64,000 nt of DNA from assembly GCA_020091685.1 (NCBI GenBank), contig CM034595.1, positions 43,732,351-43,796,350 on the forward strand. Direction: 5' to 3'. The notes beneath the pieces were generated by a model. It searched no databases. It saw only the letters and a list, made by a program, of their open reading frames with translations, and was not told where the DNA came from. The translations under genes were made by a program, and so were the position numbers. Of this stretch, positions 20,101-31,586 are shown piece by piece (position 1 is the first letter of the stretch; the number at the start of each line of letters is the position of its first letter). Origin of the DNA: Lutjanus erythropterus. Its lineage: Eukaryota; Chordata; Actinopteri; Lutjaniformes; Lutjanidae.

Positions 20101-21902
20101 CTTTGTGGTCTCTAATTATCTGTTTGATAGTAGAGAGCAATTAACAATGACTTTCCTTGTAAAATGATCGGTCAGTTATCATTTTATTGATTCACTGTTT
20201 AGCCTTAAACTGTCACAAAACATTTGAAAAGCAAACACAATGTTCCACATAGAGCTGCAACAATCGATAAGTTGATCAAAAAAAATTAGTTGCCAACTAT
20301 TTTGAAAATATATTAATTGTTTAAGTCGTTTTTCAAGCAAAATTGTCAAACATTTACTGGTTGCAGCTTCTTAAATGTGAGGATTTGCTGCTTTTCTGTT
20401 TCATTTATGACGTGAATGAAGAGTCTTGGGGTTTAGACTTGTTTTGACATCATAAGAAAACTGACGACATCACTCTGGGCTCTGGGAAATTCAGCATTTC
20501 AAAATTTTACATAATTTGTTTGACATTCTGTCGACCAAACAACTGATCAGTTATTTGTGAAAATAATCAGCAGATTAATCAATAACCAGAGGTCATGTCT
20601 TTAAACTGCCTGTTTTGAGAAACAATCCAAAACTAAAATATCTTCAGTTTACAATGAAATAAAACAGGAAATAATAAACCAGATTTAATACACAGAGTAT
20701 ATATTTAGCTGTGTTTCTGTAGTTACAATTATTTAAAATATCAGTAAGAGTTCACTGTTTCTGTGACCTGATAAAGTTTATCGTTCAGCAGTAAAACGTC
20801 TCGCCTCCTCGTCGTAAGAATTAACTACTGTGAAGAGATCATTGCAAAAAAAAAAAGTGTTTATGTATAGATTCTACATTCTGCATAAAGAATATCAGAA
20901 ATAATCAATATTATTAAGTTTTTACTCCCTAATATCAGCATCAGCCTCCAATCCAGTATCGGTTGGACCCTAAACTGTTTCACAATCTTTACCAGACACT
21001 GCTGTTCCTCTTTAAAAGGAACAGTTCACCCCAAAATCAAAACAGTCTAAATTTTACCTGTAGATTTATTTATCTGTCTGGACTGTCCCTTTAAAGAAGA
21101 TTCACTTCAAATCTACAGCAAACAAGACAAACTGATTTCAGATTCACTGTGTGGAAGTTGTGTATATGATTAGTTGTCAAACATTTGCTGGTTCCAGTTT
21201 CATTACTGTCAGAATTTGCTGCCTTTCTTTGTCATTTCTGACAGTAAATGACGAGTCTTTGGGTTCAGACTGCTGGTTGGATTAAAAAAAGAAATTTGCA
21301 GACGTCACTTTGGGCTCTGAGAAATTGAACATTTGCACATTTTGTCATAATTTGACATATTTTCTTTTAAATGCAGAATCTGCAGCAAACGAGGCAGACT
21401 GATTTCAGATCAGCCGTGTTTAAATTGTGTAACATGAGCTGGCCTTTACTGAGGCAAGGCTGGATAAAATGAGCGCAAATAATGACTCAGAAAAACCTGT
21501 TGTCATAACAACTGGGAAGTGAGGGAGGATATTTCCCCTCAGAATTCATAGAAAATCTATTTCTGACCGATTTATCACATGTGAAGATCCCACAACACAT
21601 TTAAAAAAGACATGAGTTACTGTCCTCTGCAGTGATGATTAACCAGAGAGGTGAATTTAAAAAAATATAAATAAATAGAAGGAAATATGACAGAAAAATG
21701 CGCAGGTAGATTCACTGAAGATTAGAAAACAGGTTATGGTGCCATTGGATTATTTTTAAGAATATTGGTAATTGAAAGATGATATCAGATGAAATCGAGG
21801 TTGATCGATCAGTGCTCACCTTGACGACGATGAATCTTTGAAGCAGTCGAAGCTGAGAGCTGCGAGGATCCTCCACAGCAGGTCCATGCCGGTTCCTCTC
21901 AT
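16784..21902 (-). CDS. Small C3HC4 RING-finger protein, 144 aa, two exons (unidentified)
   Basis: Complement of join 16784-17135 and 21820-21902. The donor gtgagc and acceptor ccctccctcag are canonical, and the Arg28 codon is split AG|G. The protein starts MRGTGMDLLWRILAALSFDC, a short amphipathic or hydrophobic N terminus, followed by a serine-rich stretch (residues 24-51). The RING ligands are C59, C62, C74, H76, C79, C82, C102 and C105 (C-x2-C, C-x-H-x2-C-x2-C, C-x2-C). The tail has FFYGPYG and a QQQQ run. RING domains usually recruit E2 enzymes in ubiquitin transfer, so an E3 ligase role is inferred from the fold only. I do not recognise the family. The first ATG has a good context (accATG), and Met6 is an alternative start. 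The gene runs convergently to mtmr11 and divergently from sv2a. Confidence 0.85.
18916..19160 (+). mobile_element. MITE family A copy
   Basis: It starts agggctgcaaactaatg, with 'attgattaatctgccaattc', 'gccagaaaacagtgac' and 'gctgacgtcttaagatgtc' in the same order as the 13562-13866 copy. The right end is degraded. Confidence 0.6.
20251..20590 (-). mobile_element. MITE family A copy, reverse orientation
   Basis: It starts agagctgcaacaatcgataa, then 'tggttgcagcttcttaaatg', 'ctgggctctgggaaa' and 'ccaaacaactgatcag', and ends near 'cagattaatcaataacc'. The order is the reverse of the 13562 copy. Confidence 0.65.
21172..21362 (-). mobile_element. MITE family A fragment
   Basis: Only the centre is recognisable: 'ttgctggttccagtttcatt', 'tttctgacagtaaatgac' and 'gggctctgagaaattgaac'. 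Both inverted ends are lost. Confidence 0.45.
21820..21902 (-). CDS. RING gene exon 1 (start codon)
   Basis: ATG at 21902-21900 on the minus strand. It encodes 27 residues plus two bases and ends ...TCATCGTCGTCAAG before gtgagc. An upstream ORF overlaps its start codon (see 21899-21946). Confidence 0.82.
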
Positions 21903-21946
21903 GGTAACATCCAGATTTCTGCGACCTGCTTTCTGGTGAGCGTCAT
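21899..21946 (-). promoter_or_regulatory. Upstream ORF overlapping the RING start codon (ATGA)
   Basis: In the RING 5' leader an ATG at 21946-21944 opens a 15-codon frame (MTLTRKQVAEIWMLP) whose TGA stop (21901-21899) shares bases with the main ATG (21902-21900). Such ATGA overlaps can couple termination to reinitiation or lower main-frame translation. Whether the transcript includes the upstream ATG depends on the true start site. Confidence 0.55.
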
Positions 21947-22036
21947 ATTTTAGAAAAACGCGACGCCGCTGAGTCTCTCTTTAAATTCAGGACAAATCAA
22001 CAGCGCGAATCCTGCGCCCCCCCTTCCCACGCCACG

Positions 22037-22047
22037 TTTTTAAATAT
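22037..22047 (-). promoter_or_regulatory. TATA-like box of the RING gene
   Basis: The minus strand reads ATATTTAAAAA about 135-145 bases upstream of the ATG, followed by a C/G-rich stretch with several CpGs. It is a candidate core promoter only; no start site can be shown. Confidence 0.35.
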
Positions 22048-22071
22048 GCGAATGAAAAGGATGCACCCTCT

Positions 22072-22093
22072 TCATCATCATCATCATCATCAC
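22072..22093 (+). repeat. (TCA)n trinucleotide repeat
   Basis: About seven TCA/ATC units, just upstream of the TATA-like box of the RING gene. Any open frame through it is a repeat artefact. Confidence 0.85.
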
Positions 22094-22197
22094 CATCTGC
22101 AGGCACGTGAGGGACGTAAACAAAGCGCTACTTTCATGTCGTTGCTCCGTCTGTGTGCGTTTGAGTCGCTGTCGATGGTTTCTCCCGTCGTGTCTCT

Positions 22198-22229
22198 CCT
22201 CCTCCTCCTCCTCCTCCTCCTCTTCCTCC
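22198..22229 (+). repeat. (CCT)n trinucleotide repeat
   Basis: About ten CCT units with one TTC interruption: a polypyrimidine/polypurine tract. It is immediately followed by the CAG repeat at 22233. Confidence 0.88.
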
Positions 22230-22232
22230 ACA

Positions 22233-22266
22233 CAGCAGCAGCAGGAGCAGCAGCAGCAGCAGGAGC
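22233..22266 (+). repeat. (CAG)n repeat with GAG interruptions
   Basis: About eleven triplets in CAG/GAG pattern, ending 'caggagcac'. It sits 330-365 bases upstream of the RING start codon, with no supported coding frame on either strand. Confidence 0.85.
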
Positions 22267-22466
22267 ACACGGTGGACGCAGGGAGGCGCAGCTGAGCTGC
22301 TTCATTTGCATCAATCAGGGAGAATCAACCAATGAGCTCAAAGTGGAGCAGGAGGCTGAAACGGCCTCAAAATACTGATGAGGTTTAGAAAGAAGTCTGT
22401 CTGTCAGCTCATTTTTTAGTTCCAAGAGATCTGAAACTGAAAAATCACAATAATCTGACCAACACC

Positions 22467-22492
22467 TCTGGATCTGGATCTGGATCTGGATC
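22467..22492 (+). repeat. (TCTGGA)n hexanucleotide repeat
   Basis: About four units of TCTGGA in tandem, a short perfect minisatellite. Confidence 0.85.
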
Positions 22493-22991
22493 CTGTGGAT
22501 GCTTTGAATGTTATACATATATCTGTGTGTAATTTAGAACAGGAGCCCTTCTACAGAACTGGTTCAAAGTCAAAGTGGTAAATATCTTAAAATAAAACTT
22601 CTTCTATATGTGTAGTGACTTCAGACAACAAAAGAGCCGCTGAGGTCACTGACACACAAAAATTACCTTTAACTTTTTAATAACAAAACAGAACGACCAA
22701 CTTCTGATATCATAATCAAAGTGATCAAAGGAAACATCGATCAACAGAAAATACAGCGAGCCAGCTTCACCCTGTCTCTCTCACTGACCACAGAGGTGAG
22801 CAGGTGCCTGTATTAACTTTACATCCCCGCCCACACCATCAATATGATCACACAACAACTCAAATAATACCATAAACAATAACAAGCATCAATAACAAAT
22901 CATCACACACTTGAATTGATCTCAGATACCTCTGAATTAATTCATAGCTCCTATAACATGTAAGCTGCATAATGCAAGGTACACATCTCTC

Positions 22992-23298
22992 GAGCTGCAA
23001 CAATTAATTGATTTGTAATTGATTATTAAATAACTTACCAACTATTTTGATAATCGATTAATTGGTTTGAGTAATTTTTAAATGGGAAAAGCCAAAATTC
23101 TGTGATTCCAGCTTCTTCATTAAGAGTGAATATCTTCTGGTTTCTTTACTCCTCTGTGACAGTAAACTGAATATTTCTGGGCTGTGGACATCTTGGACTT
23201 TAGGGAACACCGATCAACATTTTTCACCAATTCCTGACATTTTAAGGTAAAGAAATATTAATCGATTAATAGAGAAAATAATCATTAGTTGCAGCCCT
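22992..23298 (-). mobile_element. MITE family A copy, full length
   Basis: It runs from gagctgcaacaattaattga to 'atcattagttgcagccct', with both inverted ends present. Core phrases are 'cagcttcttcattaagag', 'actcctctgtgacagtaaac' and 'cttgaactttaggg'-like sequence. It is in reverse orientation relative to 13562-13866. Confidence 0.75.
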
Positions 23299-23550
23299 AC
23301 ACATTTCTAGTAGCTGTTCAGGTAATACTCAGACTGGTTACACCATCACAGACTAATTTAATCTAAAATTAGTTTTAATCAGAGTTTAGTAAAACCAGAT
23401 TTGAATTAAATATTAACGTTCAATCAAAATGGAAATGATTGTTTGAACAAATTAGACAAATAAATAAAAAATACATTTCTGTTGGAGTATTTATGAAAAA
23501 CGTTGACTTTTGGCTGCTCTGTAAACATTATTTGTTAGCTAAACAGTTTA

Positions 23551-23574
23551 AAACAAACAAACAAACAAACAAAA
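23551..23574 (+). repeat. (AAAC)n microsatellite
   Basis: About six AAAC units in tandem. Confidence 0.85.
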
Positions 23575-26317
23575 AGCCGTTACATTTTTGCTAGCAAGCT
23601 AAAAGTTAACTGAGCAGATGTGAAAGAAGCACACGGTTAGTTAACACAGTTCATAACTGTTTTACACAAATAAAAACTACATTTTCTGAAATAACACCGC
23701 AGAAAGTTTGTTAAAGCGCAGAACATAAGTGCTTGATCCATTTCTTTCATTGACTCCCTGATTTACAGACTTTTGAAGCACATTTAGTTCAAAATGATGA
23801 CACCTGTCTACTCACCACGCAGCCAGGTACAGACACACTTCCGGGTCAAACACGAGGGGGCGTGGCTAACATCAGCCTCAGCCCAGTTTACAAAGCTGTG
23901 GTAGAGCCACGAAAATGCATTTTCACAAAGAAAATCTTTTAGCAATTAAAAAAAAAAAAGATTATTAAAAAAGAAACAAAATGGAAAATTTTACTTTTTT
24001 TTTTTTTTAAGTATCATTTTCATGAACTGAAATTTAGAGGTTAGCGTTTTTCGACAGCCACCTCACAATTTAAAGTCCAATAAATCATTATTACGCTCAG
24101 TGCTATTTTAAATATTATTTTGGATTTGTGGGACAGCAGTTTCCACTAATTTCCACATATCACAGTTTGTTTAATTATGTCATGTATTTATATTAAAATA
24201 AATGTATTAATAATACTATTAAAACACATTTGTGTATATTTTTTCTTTTATTGAGTTTATCATGTCATGTTTTCATTAAAATACATATATTAAAAATACA
24301 CATTTATGTATATATTTTTTGTCTGTTACTGGGCTAGTTATGTAACGTATTTTCATTAAAATAAATGTATTAAAACTTTGTTATTGGAGTAGTTATGTCA
24401 TGTATTGTTATTAAAACACGTATCTTAGGTGTGTCTTTGTCCTTCTTCTCCCATCATTCAAGGGTTAGGACTTTTTTACATTTTTGAGAAGAAGGAGAAC
24501 ATTTTGGATTAGAATATTTTTTAAAAGATATAAAGACTGTGGGAGATCCATTTCTAAAATATTTGTTAGTCTTTAAATGAGTTTACTTTAATGCTGAAAA
24601 GTAGCAGTTCTGTTATTTGGTCAATGACTTTATTTCTGTGACCTTGAATCAACCACCAGATGGCGACATGCATTTGTCCAAAAACTACACTGAAAAATCA
24701 AGAGGCACAAACATTTTACTTGAAGGTAAGAATTATTTTGCTACCATCAAAGGAAAAAAATACTATACACTATCATTAACAGCAGCCAACACAGTATATC
24801 CTCCAGTAAAGGCCCACAGGAATAAGAATACTTCTATTTGTCAAAGGTTGCACTGCCATTAAATCCCTCATGGAGGTTAATGAGTCATCATGGTTAATAC
24901 TGAGGGCCTGTGCAGTTTCAGATCTATATAAAGCTCCTGTTTCCTGCTGAGATTCATTACAGCATTTACAGCTGCAGATAAGGAGAAGGCCGGCGGAGGA
25001 ACATCCTTTAATTGGCCCTGACTGCGTTATTGTGTCCAGGAAATTTGATCCTGTTTGGAAATCAAATTGTGTGTCAGCCAGGCGCGACCTTGCTTTTTGT
25101 TACAGCAGGTAAAGAAGATGCTTTAAAAAAAAAAAACAATTACAGTCAACAGCTGCAGACACACATACAGACTCACAGAGTGCAGAGCTGCAGTGTGTTT
25201 CTGGAGGTATATTTGGGTTTGTCGAGATGATAATCTGGTGTGTCAGGGCTTCAGCCCACTCCAGCTGCCGGCTGCTGCAGGGAAACGTGTGCAGCTGCGT
25301 TCATCTGCTCTGTCAGATTATCAACAGGTTCTTCTGCAGGGAACCAAGACGGAGAGGTGTTGCTTATCTTCCCTTCTCTCTCTTCTCATGTCTTTCTTTC
25401 TCTTTCATACAGTGTAAAATGTCACATGACGATTTACTCACTGATTTCAGAAAAGGTAAGTTCAACATTGTGTTGGCTGCTTCTGGCCTGATACTCAGGC
25501 TGATTCAGACATTCATGCTTTAGCCAATATTTTTCTTATTTTTTAAATTATATTATCATATTGGTCAATAACACACTTCATAATTTAATCTGATATTGTT
25601 GTCTGTAATACTTTTGTTCCAGTATCAGCCTGCTATGAAGTCACATTAGTGCACGTAGCACCAGATCCGTCATCCATGATCAGTTACGAGCTGAACAGTG
25701 AAGGCAGAGTGTCAACAGTTCTTATTATTAGGAATCAACTTGTTTCCTGTGTGAACTGTCTGTAGCTACAGAAGCTTAAAGTTTTCTAGGGTGCTACGTG
25801 ATGTAAAAAGTTCACTGCTGTAGAAAATTAAAATTTTAAGATCATTGACATTGGATGTAAAAAACAAAACAAAAAATGCAGTCCAAAGATCTGTAATAAT
25901 GGCGACAGAGTTGACTGAGTTTAAAGTTGAAAAATCTGTAACTAGTGAACAAACTATGTAATGACATCACTGCTTTGAAAAGATCTCAAACATTTGGTTT
26001 GTCTATCTTACAGATTCTTGTTACTTATTAGGCAACAAATATGCCAGTAATGATATATTGGTGATAAGCTGTTATTGTCTGATAATATTGGCAAAACTGA
26101 TTTATCATCCCAGATCTAATTGGTTATAAATCAAATATAAGTCACAACTGTTTGAACTACTTCATATATATCACACTTAATATTATAACTACACGTTTTG
26201 CACTACTGTTTTTACACTGTTTTTGCACATTTGACATCCTTTAATTTCTTATTTAATTATTATTGCATACTGTCCAAAGCACCGTCTGCACTGTTTTACT
26301 CTCTATATAATTTAGTC

Positions 26318-26402
26318 CAGTGTTTCCCAAACTTTTTCCCCGAGAACCCAGTTTTTTTTTAAATGAAAAACCATCGTGACCCACCTGGGGGTCCTGAACC
26401 AG
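26318..26402 (+). mobile_element. hAT-like element end
   Basis: CAGTGTTTCCCAAACTTTTT is followed by 'gagaacccag' and 'cgtgacccacctgggggtcc'. The start matches the terminal repeat of the intact element at 59729-60185 (CAGTGTTTCTCAAACTTTTT). No opposite end was found nearby. Confidence 0.5.
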
Positions 26403-27309
26403 TCTTTAGTCTATACCTACTACGTTTATTGATGTGCCTGTTCTCACACTACTTTTAGTACTAGTAATTATCTCTATTCTTTATTCTTCTTTATTGTACT
26501 GTACTTTCCTCTCATATCTCTGCTGCTGTGAGACTGAAATTTCCCCACAGGGATAAATAAAAAAAACACCCACCTGACTACACTGAACAGCACAAGAAAT
26601 AAAAGAAATGCTACAAGCATAAAGTTTATTTTGATAAAGAGCCTTTTCCCCCAGACCTGACAGACATGATGTGGACCATGACACGCAGGGACTTCATCAC
26701 CGAACACAGCTCTTTCTGCTCTTCTGTTTGTTCCTCTATAGGTCTCTATAGGTGTCTTTTATGTACAGTAAAGCTACAGTCTGTCTCATCACCGCCTGCT
26801 GGAAGGTTAGCCACCCAGAGCTGAAATCTCTTGACTTCTGACCCCAGACAGCGAGATCCCTGACCTGCCCACGACACATTAGTCACAGGGACAGAGTCAG
26901 GCACACGGCACTGTAGCATCCTGTGTGTTTGTGCTCAGGTTAGAGGAGGGGAGGACAGTGGAACACATATTCTCAGACACAGCTGCACAGAGCAGAAATC
27001 GATGGGGTCAGATCACAGGTCGGCCCACCCTGCGGTTAGCTGTTTTCAGACGAGCGCTTCGATCACACTGCAGGCAATACGCCGACTGAAGAACCTCCAC
27101 ACGAAACATGAACGTACATGAACTCACTGCAAAGTTCAGAGTGTAGAGAGGGAGCCCTGAGAGAAGACGCTTTATTTGTTTGCTCAATCAGAACATCATA
27201 GTAAAACATATGAAACAGATAACAGAGACATATACAGAATAACATACAACTGCATACGATGTAACACATTCAGAGTCAGCTGATCGAAGGCCAAGTCTAG
27301 TTTCAATAC

Positions 27310-27790
27310 ATGTCAAAGCAAATCCATGTCAAATCACAAGTCTTCAGTGGTTTAATACAAGTACTATCATATTACCACAATATTACTCAATTACAAGTAA
27401 AGGCACTGCTGCTAGAAAAATACTTAAAAATACAAATTACCAAAAGTACAATGTATTCTTCTAAAAAAAAACTGCTGATGTTTAATACATTCTCAATAGC
27501 AGCATTCAATCAGTGAAGTTTCTGTTTGTCCAAATCTTCTGTCTACATTTCATGCTCGCCTCTCCAAGGAAGCAGATTGTGTGCATTTTTGTCGACCAAT
27601 GAAAAAGCTAATGATTCAAATTGTTCTCAGCACTCAGTTATGATTTTGAAAGTAACTAAATACATTACATAGTGCATACTTAAGTACAAGTAAAAGTACA
27701 GTAGTTGAAGATCTGCTCGTAAAAGTATACAAGTACCTAAAACAACTACTTAGTTACAGTAACTTGAGTATTTGTAATTAGTTACTTCCA
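27310..27790. repeat. AAGTAC-rich dispersed repeat, split copy
   Basis: It begins near 'cacaagtcttcagtgg' and 'caagtactatcatattacc' and ends with 'cttaagtacaagtaaaagta', 'cttgagtatttgtaattag' and 'ttacttccagccctgcaag'. It is the same type of block as 5733-7560. Confidence 0.5.
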
Positions 27791-29930
27791 GCCCTGCAAG
27801 TCTTCATATAAATGCTACAAATCTGCTGCAAGTCTGTCAGGGTTCCTGAACACTGAGTACAGTAGCTGTTGCTACTAGCAACAAAATGTGAAACTGAACT
27901 GAAACCACCTGCAGTCAAGTCCAAGTCTCAAGTCATGATGTTTGTGTCCTGAGCGTGACTGACTCATTTATTTATCCATGACCATAATGCTTACTTGCCA
28001 AATTCAGATGGATTGATGGAAACTTGGCTGACAAGAATAAGACCCTCATCATGATCACGCCCTGAACAGCTCCCTTTAAAAAGTAAAAATCTCAGCATGA
28101 CCCACTTTGTTCAAGTAAAGGACAAATTAAATTCAGTGAGAGCTCGCTGTTTGATATAAGATTAAATTGTAGCTGGTGTCAACATAAACTAGTAAACATA
28201 AAAAATGCAAAAGAAATTCAGATTTATAGCTGCTGTTTAACGCAGTTCTCCAATCGATTTGAACCTTTTAGTACTGGATTTAAAACCAATAAAAACCCCG
28301 ATCTTTGTAACATCACTGCAGTCATTTTGTGCTTCATAGACATACATCAATGAGCTGTTTCATCATTACACTCTGCAGCTCTCGAAAGACTCCATATTCA
28401 AGTCAAAACAAACCGATAACACATTACAGCCATGCAACACTGTCGTTCAGGGAATACAGTGACGCAAATGAATCTTTCAACCACCAATAATGTGTCACTT
28501 TGTCACTTTAACAGTCCCATTGTTTCATCACTCTTCACAGTCAGACGGAGCTGCACAGAGGATGGAGGCTCTGCCGCCTGCAGATAGCGGCCTTTCGGGT
28601 CGGCTGATCAATAGATGACCCACACAGACAATCGGCTGCAGCTGAAAGCCTGAAGCCAGATGAAAGGTCTCATCTGATCTGACGGCTCCGGATGACAATT
28701 AGACGACAGCTGGAGCGTCAGTGAAAGAAACACTGACTGAAAGAAACACTGAAGGCACAGTGGAGGTGTTACACACATATGAAGGTCACATGGTTCCAGA
28801 CCTATCAGAGATGGTGAATTTAGAAGGTCATCAGTTGCATTTTTCTGTTTAATAGTGTCAGTAGATCTAAGAATATTTCCTTTCTTGCACTGGTGGATTT
28901 GGGGGTGAGGGGTTGCCCCTGTGTTTGAAGAAACGCTGTAAAAGTGGCGTCCTGGATGTCCCTGGGAGATAAAACATGATAAAGTGCCCTTTAAGTTGCC
29001 CTTCCAGTGGAGAAAATGCAATGCAGCACCATATACAGTAGGCTGCAATATAGCTGTACTAGTCTAAACCAGGTTTTAGACCCGTTTCACCATCAATGCA
29101 TCACAACTTTCCACACGCTGGTGTCCTTTTTATATTTTTCCACCCCTGTCCCTCAGACAGCCTGACTCCACCACTACTTCCTTGACTTTCATCTTATCAC
29201 GTTTAACCATAGTTGTCTTTGTTTCGTTTTCTCTGTTCTGACTGACACAGGCAGCTGGTGTGCAATACAGCTTCAATTTTGAGCCATTACTACTTCCTTT
29301 CTGGCATCAACAACGCAGCACGATGACATTTAACTTGATTATGTGACCTATTACTCTGTTTGCCTCCAGTTTTTCCTTCGTTTTGTCTCCAGCTAACGCC
29401 GTGATGTGGGCCCATAAAGGGTCTGTAGGGTCAGGGACATCCCCCTGTTATAAATGAACAAACCACCTACTGCCTGCAATGATTCTCACTGCTAATGAAA
29501 AGGCTTTCACAGGCTGCAGGTTTTTTCTGTCTCATGGTTTCAGTATGTGACTGTAACACTGCAGTGACATTTCTATCACATCTTTCAGAGGATGTGGGGG
29601 CTTCACTTGTTTTCCACCAGGGGCATCCTCGTCATATATATATTTTTTCTTTTAAACATGGCCAATTATAGGCACGAGCCCAAGCACGTGCAGGGAGAGG
29701 ATCGTCTTGCACAGTTGATTGCACCAACCATTTGGCGCATATGGAGCAACAGTCCAACCTACCAACACGCACTGAGTATGAGCGCGCAGAGAGCGCATTT
29801 CCACTTGGCTGCGCGCCTCCCGTGTAAAGTGCGACTTTGTAACATTCAGATTCACCGATGGTTAAACCACTCAGAGTAAAATAAATCACCCTCACCGCGT
29901 CAAGCTTTCATGCAAACCAGCAAACCCCCC

Positions 29931-30060
29931 TCTTCTTCCTGAGAGAGATGGTGTCTGCTGGAAGAGGGATAGGAGAAGAGGAGGTGGAGGAGGGGGCGGT
30001 GTCTCCATCCAAGAGGGATGTTGTGTAGTAAGTGAAGGGGGCGGAGGAGAGGAGGGAGGA
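29931..30060 (+). promoter_or_regulatory. Probable sv2a promoter: GC boxes in purine-rich tract
   Basis: Two GGGGGCGG Sp1-type boxes at 29992-29999 and 30037-30044 lie inside a GA-rich tract. There is no TATA box. It is directly upstream of a segment ending in a strong splice donor at 30205/30206. TATA-less GC-box promoters are usual for neuronal genes. Confidence 0.5.
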
Positions 30061-30205
30061 GGGTGCAGCTCTCTGCTACTACGTCAGCTCACATCACAGG
30101 GGCACACAGGACCTTATTGCTGCTTCAGGTACTCGGGGTGACTCCCTGCACAGAAAAAAGCAAACACCGGTCACCCTAAAACGCGCCGACCTTCCCACCA
30201 AAAAG
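30061..30205 (+). other. sv2a: Probable sv2a non-coding first exon (5' UTR)
   Basis: It ends CCACCAAAAAG before GTAAGG, an excellent donor. It lies downstream of GC boxes and in sv2a orientation. The coding exon at 61620 needs such an upstream exon, because it begins at a clear acceptor 180 bases before the start codon. A leading non-coding exon is also my recollection of mammalian SV2A. The 5' limit is a guess, and the link across 31 kb is inferred. Confidence 0.5.
30080..30086 (+). promoter_or_regulatory. CRE-like site
   Basis: TACGTCA (reverse complement TGACGTA) in 'tactacgtcagctcac', 36 bases after the second GC box. It is a CREB/ATF-type half-site variant. Function is inferred from position only. 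Confidence 0.4.
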
Positions 30206-31586
30206 GTAAGGAGGTGAATCTTTAAATGCGCAATTTTAATCCTAATCTTCCTTTTAATGCATTAATTGCCTAATTTCCTGAGCTGCTTATCTACGGTGCA
30301 TCCAGCTGCACGATAACAGGAAGATTTACATGCATTTATGATACAAATCGATATTTATCTCTCATTAAAACGCGTTTATTGGCCTGTGCTGCGCCACGAA
30401 ATGACCCCTAAACCCGAACCCGGACGGAGATCAAGGAGTAAGTCGACCTATGGATGAGAAAATGGAGGTTATTCTTTGAAATGTTGCATTCAGACGTGAT
30501 TTTGAAAATTTCTTATTGCGAATTTTGGCGAAAAGCGTCCGTGTTTCTTGTTCTTGAGGGGAGGTCTTGTGCGTTAAGAGCGATCATCTCCATCCCTCCA
30601 AGCGCAGAGGATTCTCTCAGAGGGGGAGGCAGGAGGAGAAGGGTAGGAGGTTACGAGTGTTTTAATGTCATTAAACATCACATATGATCAGCTTCCAGCT
30701 CATCGATTGGTCTAATTAGGGATGTTTTGGCACCGATGCCCTTGCTCCTCTCTGTCGCCTGTTCCGCCTTTTCTCTTAAATGTGGCGTCCTTCCTTATCC
30801 ACACTTCCCCCCACAGATTGTAAAATAAAAAGTTGTCATGAATATGTGCTGTTACATTTAATTTTCACAATCCGATGGGAAGCTCTGAGGTGTCAGTGTA
30901 ACAGAGTGTCCTGTCCTGCGTCGTGCGCCAAATGACCTTGTAGAAACCCACCGGGGAGGATGTGATGATGGAGAAAGAGTGATGAGCAGTTTTTTCCTCT
31001 GTGGTGTTGCTTTGCGGTGGTTTATGTCAGGGTGCTCAAACGACTTTGGCCAGAGGGGATCATTGTTTGATATTGTGCGTGTCCTTTAACTCTTGTTTGA
31101 AAGAGGAATAATGAGGATGAGTGGGCTGCTGGAAAATGACAGATGGTTTATGGTCTATTCTGTGTTTGGAGGTGATGCGTTTTACAACTTGGCGTGTGTG
31201 ATGTCTTGTCCCTGTGGCAGCCATGATTGCAGTTTCAGAGCTGTTCGTGGATCCAGCTCACATGAAGGGTGGCAGTGAGGGGAGCAGCGACTGTTGCTAA
31301 CCTGCAGGACCACTGACGCTGCTTTTGATTATTTGCAGGATGATTTATGGTTTGTGATTTAACACCTGACACACTTTCAGCCTCTTAATTAGCCCGAGTC
31401 AGCCTGCAGCAAGAGCAATGCTGACATCTTTACCTTGACACAGTATACAACAGCTCCTCTGGTTAACAGCTGTCAGACATTGACAGTTTTGTTTTTCTTT
31501 TTGCTCCTGGTTGTGAATAGACTTTTGATGCATTTGACACATGAATAACATCTATTCTCTGTTCTGTTTTTGTGTTGGTTATATTT

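Larger units (their letters stand above)
17136..21819 (-). other. Intron of the RING gene (4.7 kb)
   Basis: AT-rich. It contains MITE family A copies at 18916-19160, 20251-20590 and 21172-21362. It also holds a 'ggaacagttcaccccaaaat' repeat start at about 21018. No further exon was recognised. Confidence 0.7.
22493..29930. other. Intergenic region between RING gene and sv2a
   Basis: It holds MITE family A (22992-23298), an AAAC run (23551-23574), a hAT-like end (26318-26402) and an AGTA-rich repeat (27310-27790). A TATA-like CTATATAAAG lies at 24924-24933 without a supported gene behind it. The intervening sequence shows nothing I can name. CpG-rich sequence begins at about 29740, approaching the sv2a promoter, with E-box-like CACGTG at about 29685. 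Confidence 0.6.

Noticed and set aside
22040-22378. Frames with His, Ser, Leu, Cys or Glu runs on both strands
   Set aside because: They come from the TCA, CCT and CAG repeats and have no splice or homology support.
29592-29895. Open frames on both strands upstream of sv2a
   Set aside because: They have no family resemblance; they lie in CpG-rich promoter-proximal DNA without splice continuity to a gene.
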